From Neolewinella persica DSM 23188 (GTDB lineage Bacteria; Bacteroidota; Bacteroidia; Chitinophagales; Saprospiraceae), in the NCBI RefSeq assembly GCF_000373105.1, contig NZ_KB890425.1:62001-126000 (forward strand): a stretch of 64,000 nucleotides of DNA, read 5' to 3'. Below are positions 43,001 through 53,810 of this stretch, piece by piece; the stretch's first letter is position 1, and the number at the start of each line of letters is the position of its first letter. Position numbers and translations under genes: made by a program. The notes below the pieces were generated by a model. The model did no database searches, was not told the DNA's origin, and was given only the letters and a program-made list of their open reading frames with translations.

Positions 43001-43795
43001 CTAAAGCTTCCTAACCCGAATATTCCGGAACCACAAAGAACTATCATGGTCCTGTAATCCAATATAGCCAGATTTAAATTTGCCATAGTCGGGAGCCAGA
43101 CCCCATTTACCGCTGTTCTTCTTGGCCGTCCAGTCTTCCGACCACGGCACAAAAGAAACAACCATCTGTCCATTCAGCCAGTGCTCCACCCGCTCGGGGG
43201 TAAAAACGATCTTCGTCTTATTCCACTTGCCAGCGGGGTGCAGCACCTTTTTATCAGTGTCCGGCGCGTACATAGCGTAGTCGGCGGCGGTGGATTGCAG
43301 CGGCTTTATTTCGTTAGGGTTCTCGGTGTAGCCGAGGCTCTTATTATAATCCGTGATGTCGTGGTACTTCGTGTAGCCTTCGTCGTCGATCAGTTGGTAT
43401 TCGGGGGATACTTCCGGCGGGCTGCCGTAGCCTTCTTTCAAGTGGTAGAAGATCCCACTGTTGCCACCGGGCGGAATTTTCCATTCCAGTTCAAGCTCAA
43501 AGTTGTCGAACTCCTCGGCGGCGTAAATGATGTCCTTGCCACCTTCGTATTCGACATCGGAGGTCTTCACGCCATCGTCGAAGGTGAGGACTTTATCTTT
43601 TATCACCCAGCCCGGAGGCAAGGTCTTGCCATTATAGCCCCGCCACCCTTCAGTGGACGTTCCGTCAAATAGCGTAATCCAGGCAGGTTCCGTTTCCGCA
43701 GGCGCGGCCGCAGGTGCCGTGGCCGTTTCTGAAGCAGGGGACGGAGAACAGCCAATGGCGCAAAGCGCCAGAGCCAAAAGGAGAAGTCTTTGCAT
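43001..43795 (-). CDS. DUF1080 (3-keto-disaccharide hydrolase) lipoprotein
   Basis: A 264-residue lipoprotein (ALCAIGC, Cys16) with an Ala/Pro/Thr-rich linker and a DUF1080 lectin-like domain: WITLFDGTSTEGWRGYNG, ELEWKIPPGGNSGIFYHLKEG, PEYQLIDDEGY, WNKTKIVFTPERVEHWLNGQ and YIGLQDHDSSLWFRNIRVRKL. It probably binds or cleaves sugars at the cell surface or in the periplasm. The linker APAAAP is encoded by a core repeat copy (43701-43718). Confidence 0.92.
   Translation of the reverse strand: MQRLLLLALALCAIGCSPSPASETATAPAAAPAETEPAWITLFDGTSTEGWRGYNGKTLPPGWVIKDKVLTFDDGVKTSDVEYEGGKDIIYAAEEFDNFELELEWKIPPGGNSGIFYHLKEGYGSPPEVSPEYQLIDDEGYTKYHDITDYNKSLGYTENPNEIKPLQSTAADYAMYAPDTDKKVLHPAGKWNKTKIVFTPERVEHWLNGQMVVSFVPWSEDWTAKKNSGKWGLAPDYGKFKSGYIGLQDHDSSLWFRNIRVRKL
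43701..43718 (-). repeat. 18-bp core repeat inside the DUF1080 linker
   Basis: GGCGCGGCCGCAGGTGCC, one mismatch at the end, in frame as APAAAP right after the lipoprotein signal. Confidence 0.7.
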
Positions 43796-43966
43796 AACAG
43801 TTTAATTCATGGGTACCTACGGTAATTGTCGGAAAGATAGGTACTTGCTTTAATTCTCGCACAGGTCACCGAAGTGAAAATGCAACCAGGAACCCTTTTT
43901 CACAGACCTTAGTATTAATCATCTTTGTCTGAAAAAGGCTAAACTAAAATAGAATAGTACCAGGAA

Positions 43967-44827
43967 ATGTTTGTTTTAATCGATTCTTTCCACAATGAAC
44001 GTTGGTTGTTCCGCTATTTTTATCCCCTTACGGCAATTGCCGTGGTTCACATAGGGAATGAGAACAGTTTGACTCATTTGCTTACCATCCCAAGTTACTA
44101 CAGTGATTTACTTTTGGCCTTGGCCCTGAGTTTTGGCGTAGGAGCATATTATCATTGGTGGTATAAGACACATTCACTTTCAGCCAATCGGGAAAAGGGC
44201 AGTATTTCCTTTCTGTTGGGTTATATAAGCAAAGTTCTGCTGATACCCGTTGGTACAATTATTATCTTCGAATCGCTGTATGTTATTCTACTGCTTGATA
44301 TCCCGTTTTCCGAAACTTCGATCATTTACCTGGAGCTCCCATTGGTCTTACTATTCTGCGTGCTGGTTAATCTGGTATATGGCATGCTTAACTATCGGGA
44401 GAAGTATCAACTGGCGCGCTTTAACCTGTCGGGTAATACTCTTTCGGATATCAGCACTAAATTTCGGACAAACTTCATTGTACACAGAGGAAACAGATCG
44501 AAAAATATTTCGGTAAAAGAGGTGGCCTATTTTCAGGTAGAGAGCAAATTAACGTTCCTGATGGCACATGACGGTCGTCGATACATGTATCTCTCCACGC
44601 TAAAGGATCTCGAAGACGATCTGGACCCAAAACAGTTTTTCTTCATCAATCGGCAAGTCATTGCCCACCGGAATGGTATCATAGGATGTGAAAGAACTAA
44701 TACTCGAAGACTGGAGGTCCATCTGTGTCCTGCTACTTCTGAGCCAGTATTTGTCTCCAAAGCAAAGTCCGGCCAATTTTTGCGGTGGCTCGAAGGAAAA
44801 TTTAAAGAAGAAGTTTGCCAGTCGTAG
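43967..44827 (+). CDS. Membrane-embedded LytTR regulator without receiver domain
   Basis: A 286-residue protein with about four N-terminal hydrophobic segments (for example DLLLALALSFGVGAYYHWWY and VLLIPVGTIIIFESLYVILLL). It ends in a LytTR domain: KNISVKEVAYFQVESKLTFLMAHDGRRYMYLSTLKDLEDDL, FFFINRQVIAHRNGI and LEVHLCP. No phospho-acceptor domain is present, so it may sense through the membrane part. Direct repeats fit for a LytTR protein lie just downstream, before the outer membrane protein gene. Confidence 0.88.
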   Translation: MFVLIDSFHNERWLFRYFYPLTAIAVVHIGNENSLTHLLTIPSYYSDLLLALALSFGVGAYYHWWYKTHSLSANREKGSISFLLGYISKVLLIPVGTIIIFESLYVILLLDIPFSETSIIYLELPLVLLFCVLVNLVYGMLNYREKYQLARFNLSGNTLSDISTKFRTNFIVHRGNRSKNISVKEVAYFQVESKLTFLMAHDGRRYMYLSTLKDLEDDLDPKQFFFINRQVIAHRNGIIGCERTNTRRLEVHLCPATSEPVFVSKAKSGQFLRWLEGKFKEEVCQS

Positions 44828-44846
44828 AATAGCTTAGCAACGACCA

Positions 44847-44879
44847 TGTCCGTTTGAGCATCAAATGTGCCCGTTTCAG
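44847..44879 (+). promoter_or_regulatory. LytTR-type direct repeats
   Basis: TGTCCGTTTGAG (44847-44858) and TGCCCGTTTCAG (44868-44879) match at 10 of 12 positions and are exactly 21 bp apart. They end about 44 bp upstream of the -7 box TAGGTTTG at 44924, where an activator would sit. Confidence 0.65.
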
Positions 44880-44923
44880 AATTTGCGGTGGTGTTTTTGA
44901 TGCGACAGCAAAGCTAATGCCCA

Positions 44924-44931
44924 TAGGTTTG
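44924..44931 (+). promoter_or_regulatory. Promoter -7 element of the outer membrane protein gene
   Basis: TAGGTTTG is a perfect TAnnTTTG. The nearest upstream TTTG (44896-44899) is 24 bp away, longer than usual, which fits activator dependence. Confidence 0.6.
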
Positions 44932-44955
44932 ACTTAAATCAATCAAGTCATTCCA

Positions 44956-45558
44956 ATGAATCTATTCAGAAAAATAGTCCTGGCGGGCTTCCTTTTACTA
45001 CCGATGTTTGAGGTGCAAGGACAGAGCGGGCGGCCGGTAACCATCTCCCTTTTCAATGAGTCTACAAGTATGCCTTTTACTAAAATCTGGTCACAACCGG
45101 TTCATCCAGGCGTACAGGTTGGTACAGAATTTAATTCGAATTCTGATCGTCGACTACGATTTTACCCGGGCATTAATCTCGGCTATGTATTTCACCGAAA
45201 ATTGTTTCAGGGAGTCTACATTAACGTCGACCTCGGTGTAACGTACAACATTACCAAAAACGTCAACCTCAAGGCAGCCCTTGGTGGCGGTTATATGCGG
45301 ACCTACACCACTGGTCCGGAATACACCCTGGTAGAAGGAGCCTTGCTCAAGCGAGCCGACCAGGGTAACTCTCGCCTAATGCCATCTCTCACACTAGGGC
45401 TTGGTTACCGTCTGCGACCCCAAAAAACTGGATCTCCCGAATTCTTTGTCCTGCATAAAACATGGCTGGAGTACCCCTATTCTCCAGGTTTTATCCCACT
45501 GATGAGTCATACCAATCTCCACTTGGGGGCGAAACTCTTCCCTTTTAAAAATCAATAA
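44956..45558 (+). CDS. Putative outer membrane beta-barrel protein
   Basis: A 200-residue protein with a signal peptide (MNLFRKIVLAGFLLLPMFEVQGQ). The mature part has alternating hydrophobic and polar residues and many aromatic ends (GYVFHRKLFQGVYINVDLGVTY, GGGYMRTYTT, TLGLGYRLRP), typical of small beta barrels. The function is unknown. It probably co-transcribes with the serine hydrolase 20 bp downstream. Confidence 0.7.
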   Translation: MNLFRKIVLAGFLLLPMFEVQGQSGRPVTISLFNESTSMPFTKIWSQPVHPGVQVGTEFNSNSDRRLRFYPGINLGYVFHRKLFQGVYINVDLGVTYNITKNVNLKAALGGGYMRTYTTGPEYTLVEGALLKRADQGNSRLMPSLTLGLGYRLRPQKTGSPEFFVLHKTWLEYPYSPGFIPLMSHTNLHLGAKLFPFKNQ

Positions 45559-45578
45559 CTAACACTTAATCCCATCAA

Positions 45579-46763
45579 ATGAAATCATTTATTTTATTAC
45601 TACCCTACCTGCTACTTTCTTTTATTGCCTGTGAAAAAGAAGTAGTGCAAACTCCGGGCTATTACGATTGCCAGGCCGAAATAACCGATCAAGCAGCGGA
45701 GCATCCCCGCGCGGCGGTTTTTCAGGAATTACTCGACAACACCACCAATAAGGGAATACCGGGTATGATGCTGACAGTGTCTGACCCGATCCGTGGCCGT
45801 TGGTCAGGTGCGGCTGGAATGGCCGATCTTGCTGGTCAGTCGAGTATGGAGTCCTGCCAAATTACCCGGGTAGGAAGTACCGTAAAAACCTTCACGGCGG
45901 TAGCGATTCTCCGATTGTGGGAACGGGGGGAAGTAGATCTCGACGCGCCTGTTTCCAGTTATCTTCATGCTGAATCCATACACGGACTGGCCAATGCGGA
46001 GAATGCTACGGTCCGGCAACTACTGCAACACAGCAGCGGTATCGACAATTACATCCTCAACGCTAATTTTCAGACCGCCTCCCTAAACGACCTGGAGAAG
46101 GTCTGGCAACCGGAGGAACTGCTCGCTTACTCACGGGGTGCCGAGGCGACTTTCCCATTAGATACAGATGTTGCTTACTCAAATACCAACTACGTTCTTC
46201 TGGGGCAACTCATCGAACAGGTGACGGGCAGGCCATATTATAAATTCTTCGAATCGGAAATATTCGAGCCCCTTGGGCTCAACTTCACCAGCTGCGCCGC
46301 TGAAGACCCTGTGCCTCGGGGTATCGTGCGTGGCTACGTAGACCTATACTCCAACGGTAACGTAATTGATGCGACTAACTTCAGCGGATGGGATTACTTT
46401 ACGGCCGACGGAGGGCTGATCTCCAACACCTACGATCTGAATATTTTCCTGACGGCAGTGTACACCGGAGGCTTTCTCTCCGAAGCGGCCTTGCGGGAAA
46501 TGACGGATTTTCGCTACCCCCAACAATCAGATGGCGAAGAGTTCAGGACCGGTTATGGCCTCGGTATTTTCCGAATTGATACCGACTTCGGTCCCGCTTT
46601 TATTCACAGCGGTGACGCGATCGGTTACTTCGCCAGTATGGTCTATTTTCCCGAAAGACAGGTGACCGTCTCTTGGGCAGTAAACGGTAACTACGGTTCC
46701 CTTAACGAGCACGCCCAAACTACAGAAGCCATGAATGTTATTTTTAGTAAGGTACTGGAATGA
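45579..46763 (+). CDS. Class C beta-lactamase-like serine hydrolase, lipoprotein
   Basis: A 394-residue protein with lipidated Cys18 (SFIAC). The family motifs are SxxK at S100-K103 (GSTVKTF), Tyr-Ser-Asn in VAYSNTNYVLLGQLIE, and HSGDAIGYF near the C-terminus. Such proteins include D-aminopeptidases, esterases and penicillin-binding enzymes. Gene order suggests control by the LytTR regulator before it, possibly in a cell envelope response. Confidence 0.9.
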   Translation: MKSFILLLPYLLLSFIACEKEVVQTPGYYDCQAEITDQAAEHPRAAVFQELLDNTTNKGIPGMMLTVSDPIRGRWSGAAGMADLAGQSSMESCQITRVGSTVKTFTAVAILRLWERGEVDLDAPVSSYLHAESIHGLANAENATVRQLLQHSSGIDNYILNANFQTASLNDLEKVWQPEELLAYSRGAEATFPLDTDVAYSNTNYVLLGQLIEQVTGRPYYKFFESEIFEPLGLNFTSCAAEDPVPRGIVRGYVDLYSNGNVIDATNFSGWDYFTADGGLISNTYDLNIFLTAVYTGGFLSEAALREMTDFRYPQQSDGEEFRTGYGLGIFRIDTDFGPAFIHSGDAIGYFASMVYFPERQVTVSWAVNGNYGSLNEHAQTTEAMNVIFSKVLE

Positions 46764-46777
46764 GTGTAAAGAAGAGG

Positions 46778-49420
46778 CTAAAAGTCCAACTCAATAGTAT
46801 CCCCAGGTCTAAGCCCTCCGCTTTCCATCGTCTTAGGCTTAGGGGCGGGCTTCCCCGCCTCCTCCTGGACTTTAGGTACGTAGGGCTCGTTCAATTCCTT
46901 CGCAGCAGTCAGCTTACCATCGTGTAGCTTATTTCCGAGGGACTTCCACCCCTTTACATCAATAAAATCAGCCAGCTGAACGATCTTGCTCTGCGTCTCC
47001 CGCCCAACGCGGTAAGACACTTCAACTTCCGGCATTGGATGTACCGTTGCCAGGTAGAGCTTCGACGTCCGATGGTCGGTAATGAAGTTGAATTGCTGGC
47101 CAGGGGAGCTGGTCTCAATCTGGAAGCGTTTAACCAGGGTGATACTTCGCTCTCCTTCATGGTAGATGGCGCTGACGATCATGTCGTCGTGGTATTTACC
47201 GATGAAGAACAGGTTCTTCGGATCGTATCGACGGGTCATGTCGAGTTCCTCCCGTTCGTAGGTGCCGTTTTTATACAGCACCAGCAGCAAGTCACCGGTG
47301 TCGAAGCCGCCAAGCAACTGTCCCCGCTCTTCCAGGTTGAGCCGGCCGCTTACTTCGTCCATCCATACTTTCAAAGCACCCAGCGTACTCTTACCCGCTT
47401 CCTTCAGCTTTACGTTTCGCACGGGGTAGCGCGTCACAATGTTACCGCCGGAGGAACGGCCTTTGATGGCCAGTTCAGCAAAATCAAAATCAAAATCCTT
47501 TACGCGGGCCTTGCTGGCCGGACTGAGCAGAACGTTAACAATCTCTGCTTCCCCATTCGGGTTGGCGCTGAAATATAAGAGCTTTGAGCCCTTGGCTCCT
47601 TTATGCAGTTGGTACGGACGGTCCCGGGTAATGGCCTTAACATTAAAGCGTTTACCCATTGATCGGCCGGTCTTCCCGTCTAAGTAGATCAGGTTGTAAG
47701 TAGTCCGCTCGTCGCCTTTTCGCCAGACGCCGACGTGGATGATGTTCTTACCGACAAAAGTCTTGTCGGCAATCCTCGTTACCATAAGTGTACCGTCTTT
47801 CAGGATAACGATGACGTCGTCGATATCGGAGCATTCCGATACAAATTCTTCTTTCTTCAGGCCCATGCCCACAAAGCCCTCGTTACGGTCTACGTAGAGT
47901 TTGGCGTTGTTGGCAGCCACAATGGCGACTTTCACCTTCTCGAAACTGTCGAACTGCGTCTTCCGCTCCCGGCCCTTACCGTACTTATCGAGCAGCATCT
48001 GATACCAGGCAATGGTGTATTCCGTCAGGTGTTCCAGGTGGTGTTTTACTTCCTTAAGTTCCTCGTTCAGCTTAGCGATCTTTTCGTCGGCGGCAAAGCT
48101 GTTGTACTTGGATATCCGCTTAATCCGAATCTCGGTCAGGCGGACAATGTCATCTTCTGAAATGGCCCGCAGCAAATTAAAACGGGTGTCTCCGGCCTTT
48201 TTCGGTTCGTTGGGCTCACGGAAGTATTTTTCCAGCCCTTCACGGATGATATCAAGTACTTCTTTAAAGTCCTCGGCTTCTTCAATGTCCCGGTAGATAC
48301 GTTTCTGGATGAAGATCTTTTCAAGACTGGCAAAATGGAGCTTCTCTTCAAGCTCTTTCTGCTTGATCATCAGCTCCATCTTCAACAACGCCTTTGTTTG
48401 GTGCGTGGTGTGCTCCAGAATGTCTAGCACGGACACAAAATGCGGCTTGTCGCCGCCAATGATGATACAGGCGTTGGGGCTGACCGACAGTTCACAGTTC
48501 GTGAAGGCGTAAAGTGCATCGATGGTCACGTCGGGGCTAATACCCGGAGCCAGTTCGACTAGGATCTCAACTTCCGCGGCCGTATTGTCCTGCACTTTTT
48601 TGACGCGGATCTTTCCTTTGTCGTTAGCTTTAAGGATGCTGTCGATCAACGACTGCGTTGTCATGCCGTAGGGCAGTTCTTTGATGGCGACAAAATTATT
48701 GTCGATCTTCTCGATGGTCGCCCGGACCTTGAGCTTGCCACCACGCTTACCCCACTGGTAGTCACTAACATCAACGGTGCCACCGGTTGGAAAATCCGGG
48801 TACAATTTCGCTTTTTTGCCCTGCAGAATTTTGATGCTCTCCTTGCAGATCTCAATGAAGTTGTGCGGCATGATCTTCGTGCTCAGGCCGACAGCGATGC
48901 CTTCGGTACCCTGAGCGAGCAGCAGTGGGAATTTGGCTGGTAAGTTGATCGGCTCCTTCTTCCGGCCGTCGTAGCTAACTTGCCAGTCGGTAGTCTGAGG
49001 GTTAAAGACGACTTCGGTAGCGAACTTCGTGAGTCGTGCTTCGATGTAACGGCTGGCAGCGGCAGAGTCGCCGGTGAGGGTGTTACCCCAGTTGCCCTGC
49101 GGGTCGATCAGGAGGTCCTTTTGACCCAGGCCTACTAAGGCGTCACCGATGGCAGCGTCCCCGTGCGGGTGGTACTGCATCGTTTGGCCGATCACGTTGG
49201 CGACCTTATGGTAACGCCCGTCGTGCATCTCGTTCAGGGCGTGCAGGATGCGTCGTTGGACGGGCTTGAGCCCGTCTTCAATCGTCGGTACCGCTCGCTC
49301 CAAAATGACGTAACTGGCGTAATCGAGGAAATAATCCTCGTACATGCCCTTCAGGGTCGTGATCTTGTCTTCGTTGTCGGAGGCGTGTTCCCCTTGGGGT
49401 TCGAGGGCCTTATCACTCAT
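46778..49420 (-). CDS. parC: DNA topoisomerase IV subunit A
   Basis: An 880-residue type IIA topoisomerase A subunit with LDYASYVILERAVPTIEDGLKPVQRRILHAL, then MQYHPHGDAAIGDALVGLGQKDLLIDPQGNWGN and the catalytic Y125 in ASRYIEARL. The segment YPDFPTGGTVDVSDYQWGKRGGKLKVRA and the absence of a GyrA box indicate ParC of the Bacteroidota type rather than GyrA. It decatenates chromosomes. A promoter (TTG-N19-TATCTTCG) and a core repeat lie upstream. Confidence 0.88.
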   Translation of the reverse strand: MSDKALEPQGEHASDNEDKITTLKGMYEDYFLDYASYVILERAVPTIEDGLKPVQRRILHALNEMHDGRYHKVANVIGQTMQYHPHGDAAIGDALVGLGQKDLLIDPQGNWGNTLTGDSAAASRYIEARLTKFATEVVFNPQTTDWQVSYDGRKKEPINLPAKFPLLLAQGTEGIAVGLSTKIMPHNFIEICKESIKILQGKKAKLYPDFPTGGTVDVSDYQWGKRGGKLKVRATIEKIDNNFVAIKELPYGMTTQSLIDSILKANDKGKIRVKKVQDNTAAEVEILVELAPGISPDVTIDALYAFTNCELSVSPNACIIIGGDKPHFVSVLDILEHTTHQTKALLKMELMIKQKELEEKLHFASLEKIFIQKRIYRDIEEAEDFKEVLDIIREGLEKYFREPNEPKKAGDTRFNLLRAISEDDIVRLTEIRIKRISKYNSFAADEKIAKLNEELKEVKHHLEHLTEYTIAWYQMLLDKYGKGRERKTQFDSFEKVKVAIVAANNAKLYVDRNEGFVGMGLKKEEFVSECSDIDDVIVILKDGTLMVTRIADKTFVGKNIIHVGVWRKGDERTTYNLIYLDGKTGRSMGKRFNVKAITRDRPYQLHKGAKGSKLLYFSANPNGEAEIVNVLLSPASKARVKDFDFDFAELAIKGRSSGGNIVTRYPVRNVKLKEAGKSTLGALKVWMDEVSGRLNLEERGQLLGGFDTGDLLLVLYKNGTYEREELDMTRRYDPKNLFFIGKYHDDMIVSAIYHEGERSITLVKRFQIETSSPGQQFNFITDHRTSKLYLATVHPMPEVEVSYRVGRETQSKIVQLADFIDVKGWKSLGNKLHDGKLTAAKELNEPYVPKVQEEAGKPAPKPKTMESGGLRPGDTIELDF

Positions 49421-49452
49421 TGGTTGGTATCTTTTCTAGTCGCTGTTTCTAG

Positions 49453-49470
49453 GGCGCGGCCGCAGGTGCA
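49453..49470 (-). repeat. 18-bp core repeat in the parC leader, exact copy
   Basis: Exact GGCGCGGCCGCAGGTGCA, 33 bp upstream of parC and inside its predicted 5' untranslated region. It forms an inverted pair with 49617-49634. Confidence 0.85.
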
Positions 49471-49526
49471 GGGGAAAAGCTTTTCAAACAGCAGGCTTCC
49501 CGCCAACCTTCGGTTTAGCGCGGAGG

Positions 49527-49556
49527 CGAAGATAGGAAATGTTTTTGAAAGAACAA
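49527..49556 (-). promoter_or_regulatory. Promoter of parC
   Basis: On the minus strand TTG (49556-49554), 19 bp and TATCTTCG (49534-49527), one mismatch from consensus. Confidence 0.6.
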
Positions 49557-49616
49557 ATTGTTTTAAATGTAGTTGATGGACAACTTTAGCTACCCTTGTC
49601 GCAAAGCGACTTCCCC

Positions 49617-49634
49617 TGCACCTGCGGCCTCGCC
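49617..49634 (+). repeat. 18-bp core repeat
   Basis: TGCACCTGCGGCCTCGCC, one mismatch. With the flanking ttcccc it matches the copy at 49453 over 24 bp in opposite orientation. Confidence 0.75.
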
Positions 49635-49719
49635 TGGAAAACAGGCAGATGTCAAAACAGAATTTCGGAAAACGGTCTCCCAATAGCCCGCATGGCAACA
49701 TGTCGAAGTTGTACGGCCC

Positions 49720-50493
49720 CTACTTGTACCGTATTGTTTTCAATAGGTACTTTATGGCCGTTAACCGTGCCTTAAACTTCTGGTTGGCCTTGATGATCAC
49801 CCATGGGGCATGCTTCGTATTGGTTGCATCGAACATTTTATTTTTGTACTCGCTGTACTCGTCCCAAAGCGCCTGTGCTTCTTCGTCTACGGCAGTCATT
49901 TTCCAGCGTTTGACCGGACTGCTTTTGATGTCCTTGAACCGCCGGGCCTGTTCTTTTTTCGTGATCGAGAAATAAAATTTCACGAGGTAGGTATCTGACT
50001 GAATAAGCATTTTCTCAAATTCATTGACCTGGGACATGAAGATATCATATTCTTCATCCGTACAAAAACCGTTGACGGGCTCCACGACTGCGCGGTTGTA
50101 CCAGCTACGGTCAAAAAGGACTATCTCCCCTGGCTTGGGTAGCTGGTTAATGTAGCGTTGAAAGAACCACTGTTTTCGTTCGTCCTCCGTTGGGATGTTC
50201 AGGGCTACAATCCGGAAATGGCGGGGATTGATGTACTCTGTAACCCGCCGGATAGCACCACCCTTGCCCGCTGCGTCCCGGCCTTCAAAAATGATCACTA
50301 CTTTCTTATCTTTCTTGATCACCCATTTCTGAAGTTTGATCAGCTCTTCCTGTAATTGTCTTAGCTCCTGAATGTTTTTGACTTCCTCCAGTATTTTTTT
50401 CAAGTTAACCTTAGGGTTCTTGAGCAGGGTATGCAGGCCTATTTTGGAATTCAACAGGCTGACGTCCTCGTCGGTTAAATTTATGTTTGCCAT
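49720..50493 (-). CDS. Polyphosphate kinase 2 family, second copy
   Basis: A 257-residue PPK2 enzyme. Walker A is EGRDAAGKGG (70-79), and the Walker B Asp is D128 in IVLFDRSWYNRAVVEPVNGF. The lid segment is DRLF-like: RFKDIKSSPVKRWK. PPK2 enzymes move phosphate between polyphosphate and nucleotides. It starts at ATG 50493, 2 bp after the TGA of the first copy; a TTG codon at 50499 is possible but less likely. Confidence 0.92.
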   Translation of the reverse strand: MANINLTDEDVSLLNSKIGLHTLLKNPKVNLKKILEEVKNIQELRQLQEELIKLQKWVIKKDKKVVIIFEGRDAAGKGGAIRRVTEYINPRHFRIVALNIPTEDERKQWFFQRYINQLPKPGEIVLFDRSWYNRAVVEPVNGFCTDEEYDIFMSQVNEFEKMLIQSDTYLVKFYFSITKKEQARRFKDIKSSPVKRWKMTAVDEEAQALWDEYSEYKNKMFDATNTKHAPWVIIKANQKFKARLTAIKYLLKTIRYK

Positions 50494-50495
50494 AA

Positions 50496-51344
50496 TCAAA
50501 TATCAATTTGTCCTGCACTCCGGTGGTAGCGCATAATGATGTTAGGGTCAGGTAAAAGATTGGCGCCGGAATCCCCTTTTCCTTCATAATCAAATTGGGA
50601 GAGGACGTAACGCATGCTTTCTAGCCGGGCTTGTTTCTTATCATTAGTTTTTACGATGATCCAGGGACTAAAGTTGGTGTGAGTCTTACTGAACATTTGT
50701 TCTTTGTAGTACGTGTAATCATCCCACAATTCTTGCCCTTTTCTATCTACAGGGCTGAATTTCCAGCGCTTAAGTGGGTTGTTCAGTCGGTCATTGAAAC
50801 GCTGGTTCTGCTCCTCCTTGGAAATGGAAAACCAGAATTTGAACAGCTTAAGGTTGTCCTCATAAAGCAGGTGTTCGTATTCTGGCACCTGTACGATAAA
50901 CTGCTCATATTGTTTTTTGGAACAGAAGCCCATAACTGGTTCTACGACAGCGCGGTTGTACCAGCTACGATCAAAAAAAACGACCTCGCCGGGATTTGGC
51001 AAAACTTTGATGTAGCGCCGGAAATACCACTGCCCTTGTTCTACTTTGGTTGGCTTGGTCAGGGCCACCACCCGGGAAGTCCGCGGGTTCAAATGCTCCT
51101 TAAAACGTTTGATGGAGCCACCTTTACCTGCTGCATCTCTCCCTTCAAATACGATGGCCACCCGCTTGCCGTTCAGCGCAACCCATTGCTGGAGATTGAC
51201 GAATTCGGATTGTAGCCTGATCAACTCCGCCTCGTAACGGAGTTTGTCCATTGTCTTTTTAAGGGTAACGTTAGTTTTCTGGGCAGTAGTTATCAGGTCC
51301 TTTCTGGTCTTGGCTTGGAGTAGTTGTTCTCGGGTAAAACTCAT
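50496..51344 (-). CDS. Polyphosphate kinase 2 family, first copy
   Basis: A 282-residue PPK2 enzyme with EGRDAAGKGG (67-76), D125 in VVFFDRSWYNRAVVEPVMGF and the lid RFNDRLNNPLKRWKFSPVD. Start 51344 (MSFTREQLL) was chosen over an upstream extension that lacks similarity. It lies directly ahead of the second copy in one transcript, and both copies keep all key residues, so they may differ in substrate (ADP/GDP or mono-/diphosphates). Confidence 0.92.
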   Translation of the reverse strand: MSFTREQLLQAKTRKDLITTAQKTNVTLKKTMDKLRYEAELIRLQSEFVNLQQWVALNGKRVAIVFEGRDAAGKGGSIKRFKEHLNPRTSRVVALTKPTKVEQGQWYFRRYIKVLPNPGEVVFFDRSWYNRAVVEPVMGFCSKKQYEQFIVQVPEYEHLLYEDNLKLFKFWFSISKEEQNQRFNDRLNNPLKRWKFSPVDRKGQELWDDYTYYKEQMFSKTHTNFSPWIIVKTNDKKQARLESMRYVLSQFDYEGKGDSGANLLPDPNIIMRYHRSAGQIDI

Positions 51345-51519
51345 GGTAACGTTTTTCGCTAAAGGGTAAAAGTGAAAGGCCGAAAATCGAACGGTACCAA
51401 CTGCCCTTTTTGCTGTTTGCCTAAGGTAACGTTCGTGCCTAAGAATTCGCCATCGGGTGACATAAATCACCGTGACAACCTTGGTTGATGCGCAAGATCA
51501 GTGCCGGCCCTGCTTTCCC

Positions 51520-51537
51520 TGCACCTGCGGCCGCGCC
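51520..51537 (+). repeat. 18-bp core repeat, exact copy
   Basis: Exact TGCACCTGCGGCCGCGCC, preceded by cctgctttccc: a short tail with the CCTGCT end word only 5 bases away. Confidence 0.85.
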
Positions 51538-51635
51538 CGAAATATGGTTAATAACGCTACGCCCAGGATCGTTGAAGGGCAGCATAATTGTATTAAAACA
51601 ACCTGATGTAACCATAAATACCTTTACGATCAACC

Positions 51636-51673
51636 AAAAAAAGGCCGCCCGGAAAAAATCCCGAGCGACCTGT
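51636..51673 (-). terminator. Terminator after gyrB
   Basis: On the minus strand ggtcgctcgg pairs with ccgggcggcc, using two G-U pairs, and is followed by a run of seven U. Confidence 0.75.
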
Positions 51674-51721
51674 CTTGTGCGGTAGCCCTGTGCACTACCG
51701 ACTGTGAATATTGACTAAAGG

Positions 51722-53719
<1,998 letters not shown>

Positions 53720-53767
53720 CTAGCTTTTCGGAGGACGCAAAAGTCGGTAGAAACCGTTGCTTTTTTG

Positions 53768-53785
53768 GGCGCGGACGCAGGTGCA
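53768..53785 (-). repeat. 18-bp core repeat upstream of gyrB
   Basis: GGCGCGGACGCAGGTGCA, one mismatch, followed by aagggaggggtaaga and agcagg: full tail. A partial copy tgcacctgc in the opposite orientation lies at 53879. Confidence 0.8.
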
Positions 53786-53810
53786 AAGGGAGGGGTAAGA
53801 AGCAGGTAAA

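Larger units (their letters stand above)
51345..51721. other. Spacer between ppk2 and gyrB
   Basis: Holds an exact core repeat (51520-51537) and the gyrB terminator. Otherwise no gene or clear promoter was seen. Confidence 0.5.

Noticed and set aside
46778-49420. Assignment as GyrA
   Set aside because: The PTGGTVDVSDYQWGKRGGK segment and lack of a GyrA box fit ParC of Bacteroidota better.
49720-51344. The two PPK2 genes as one frameshifted gene
   Set aside because: Each has a complete Walker A, Walker B and lid of its own.
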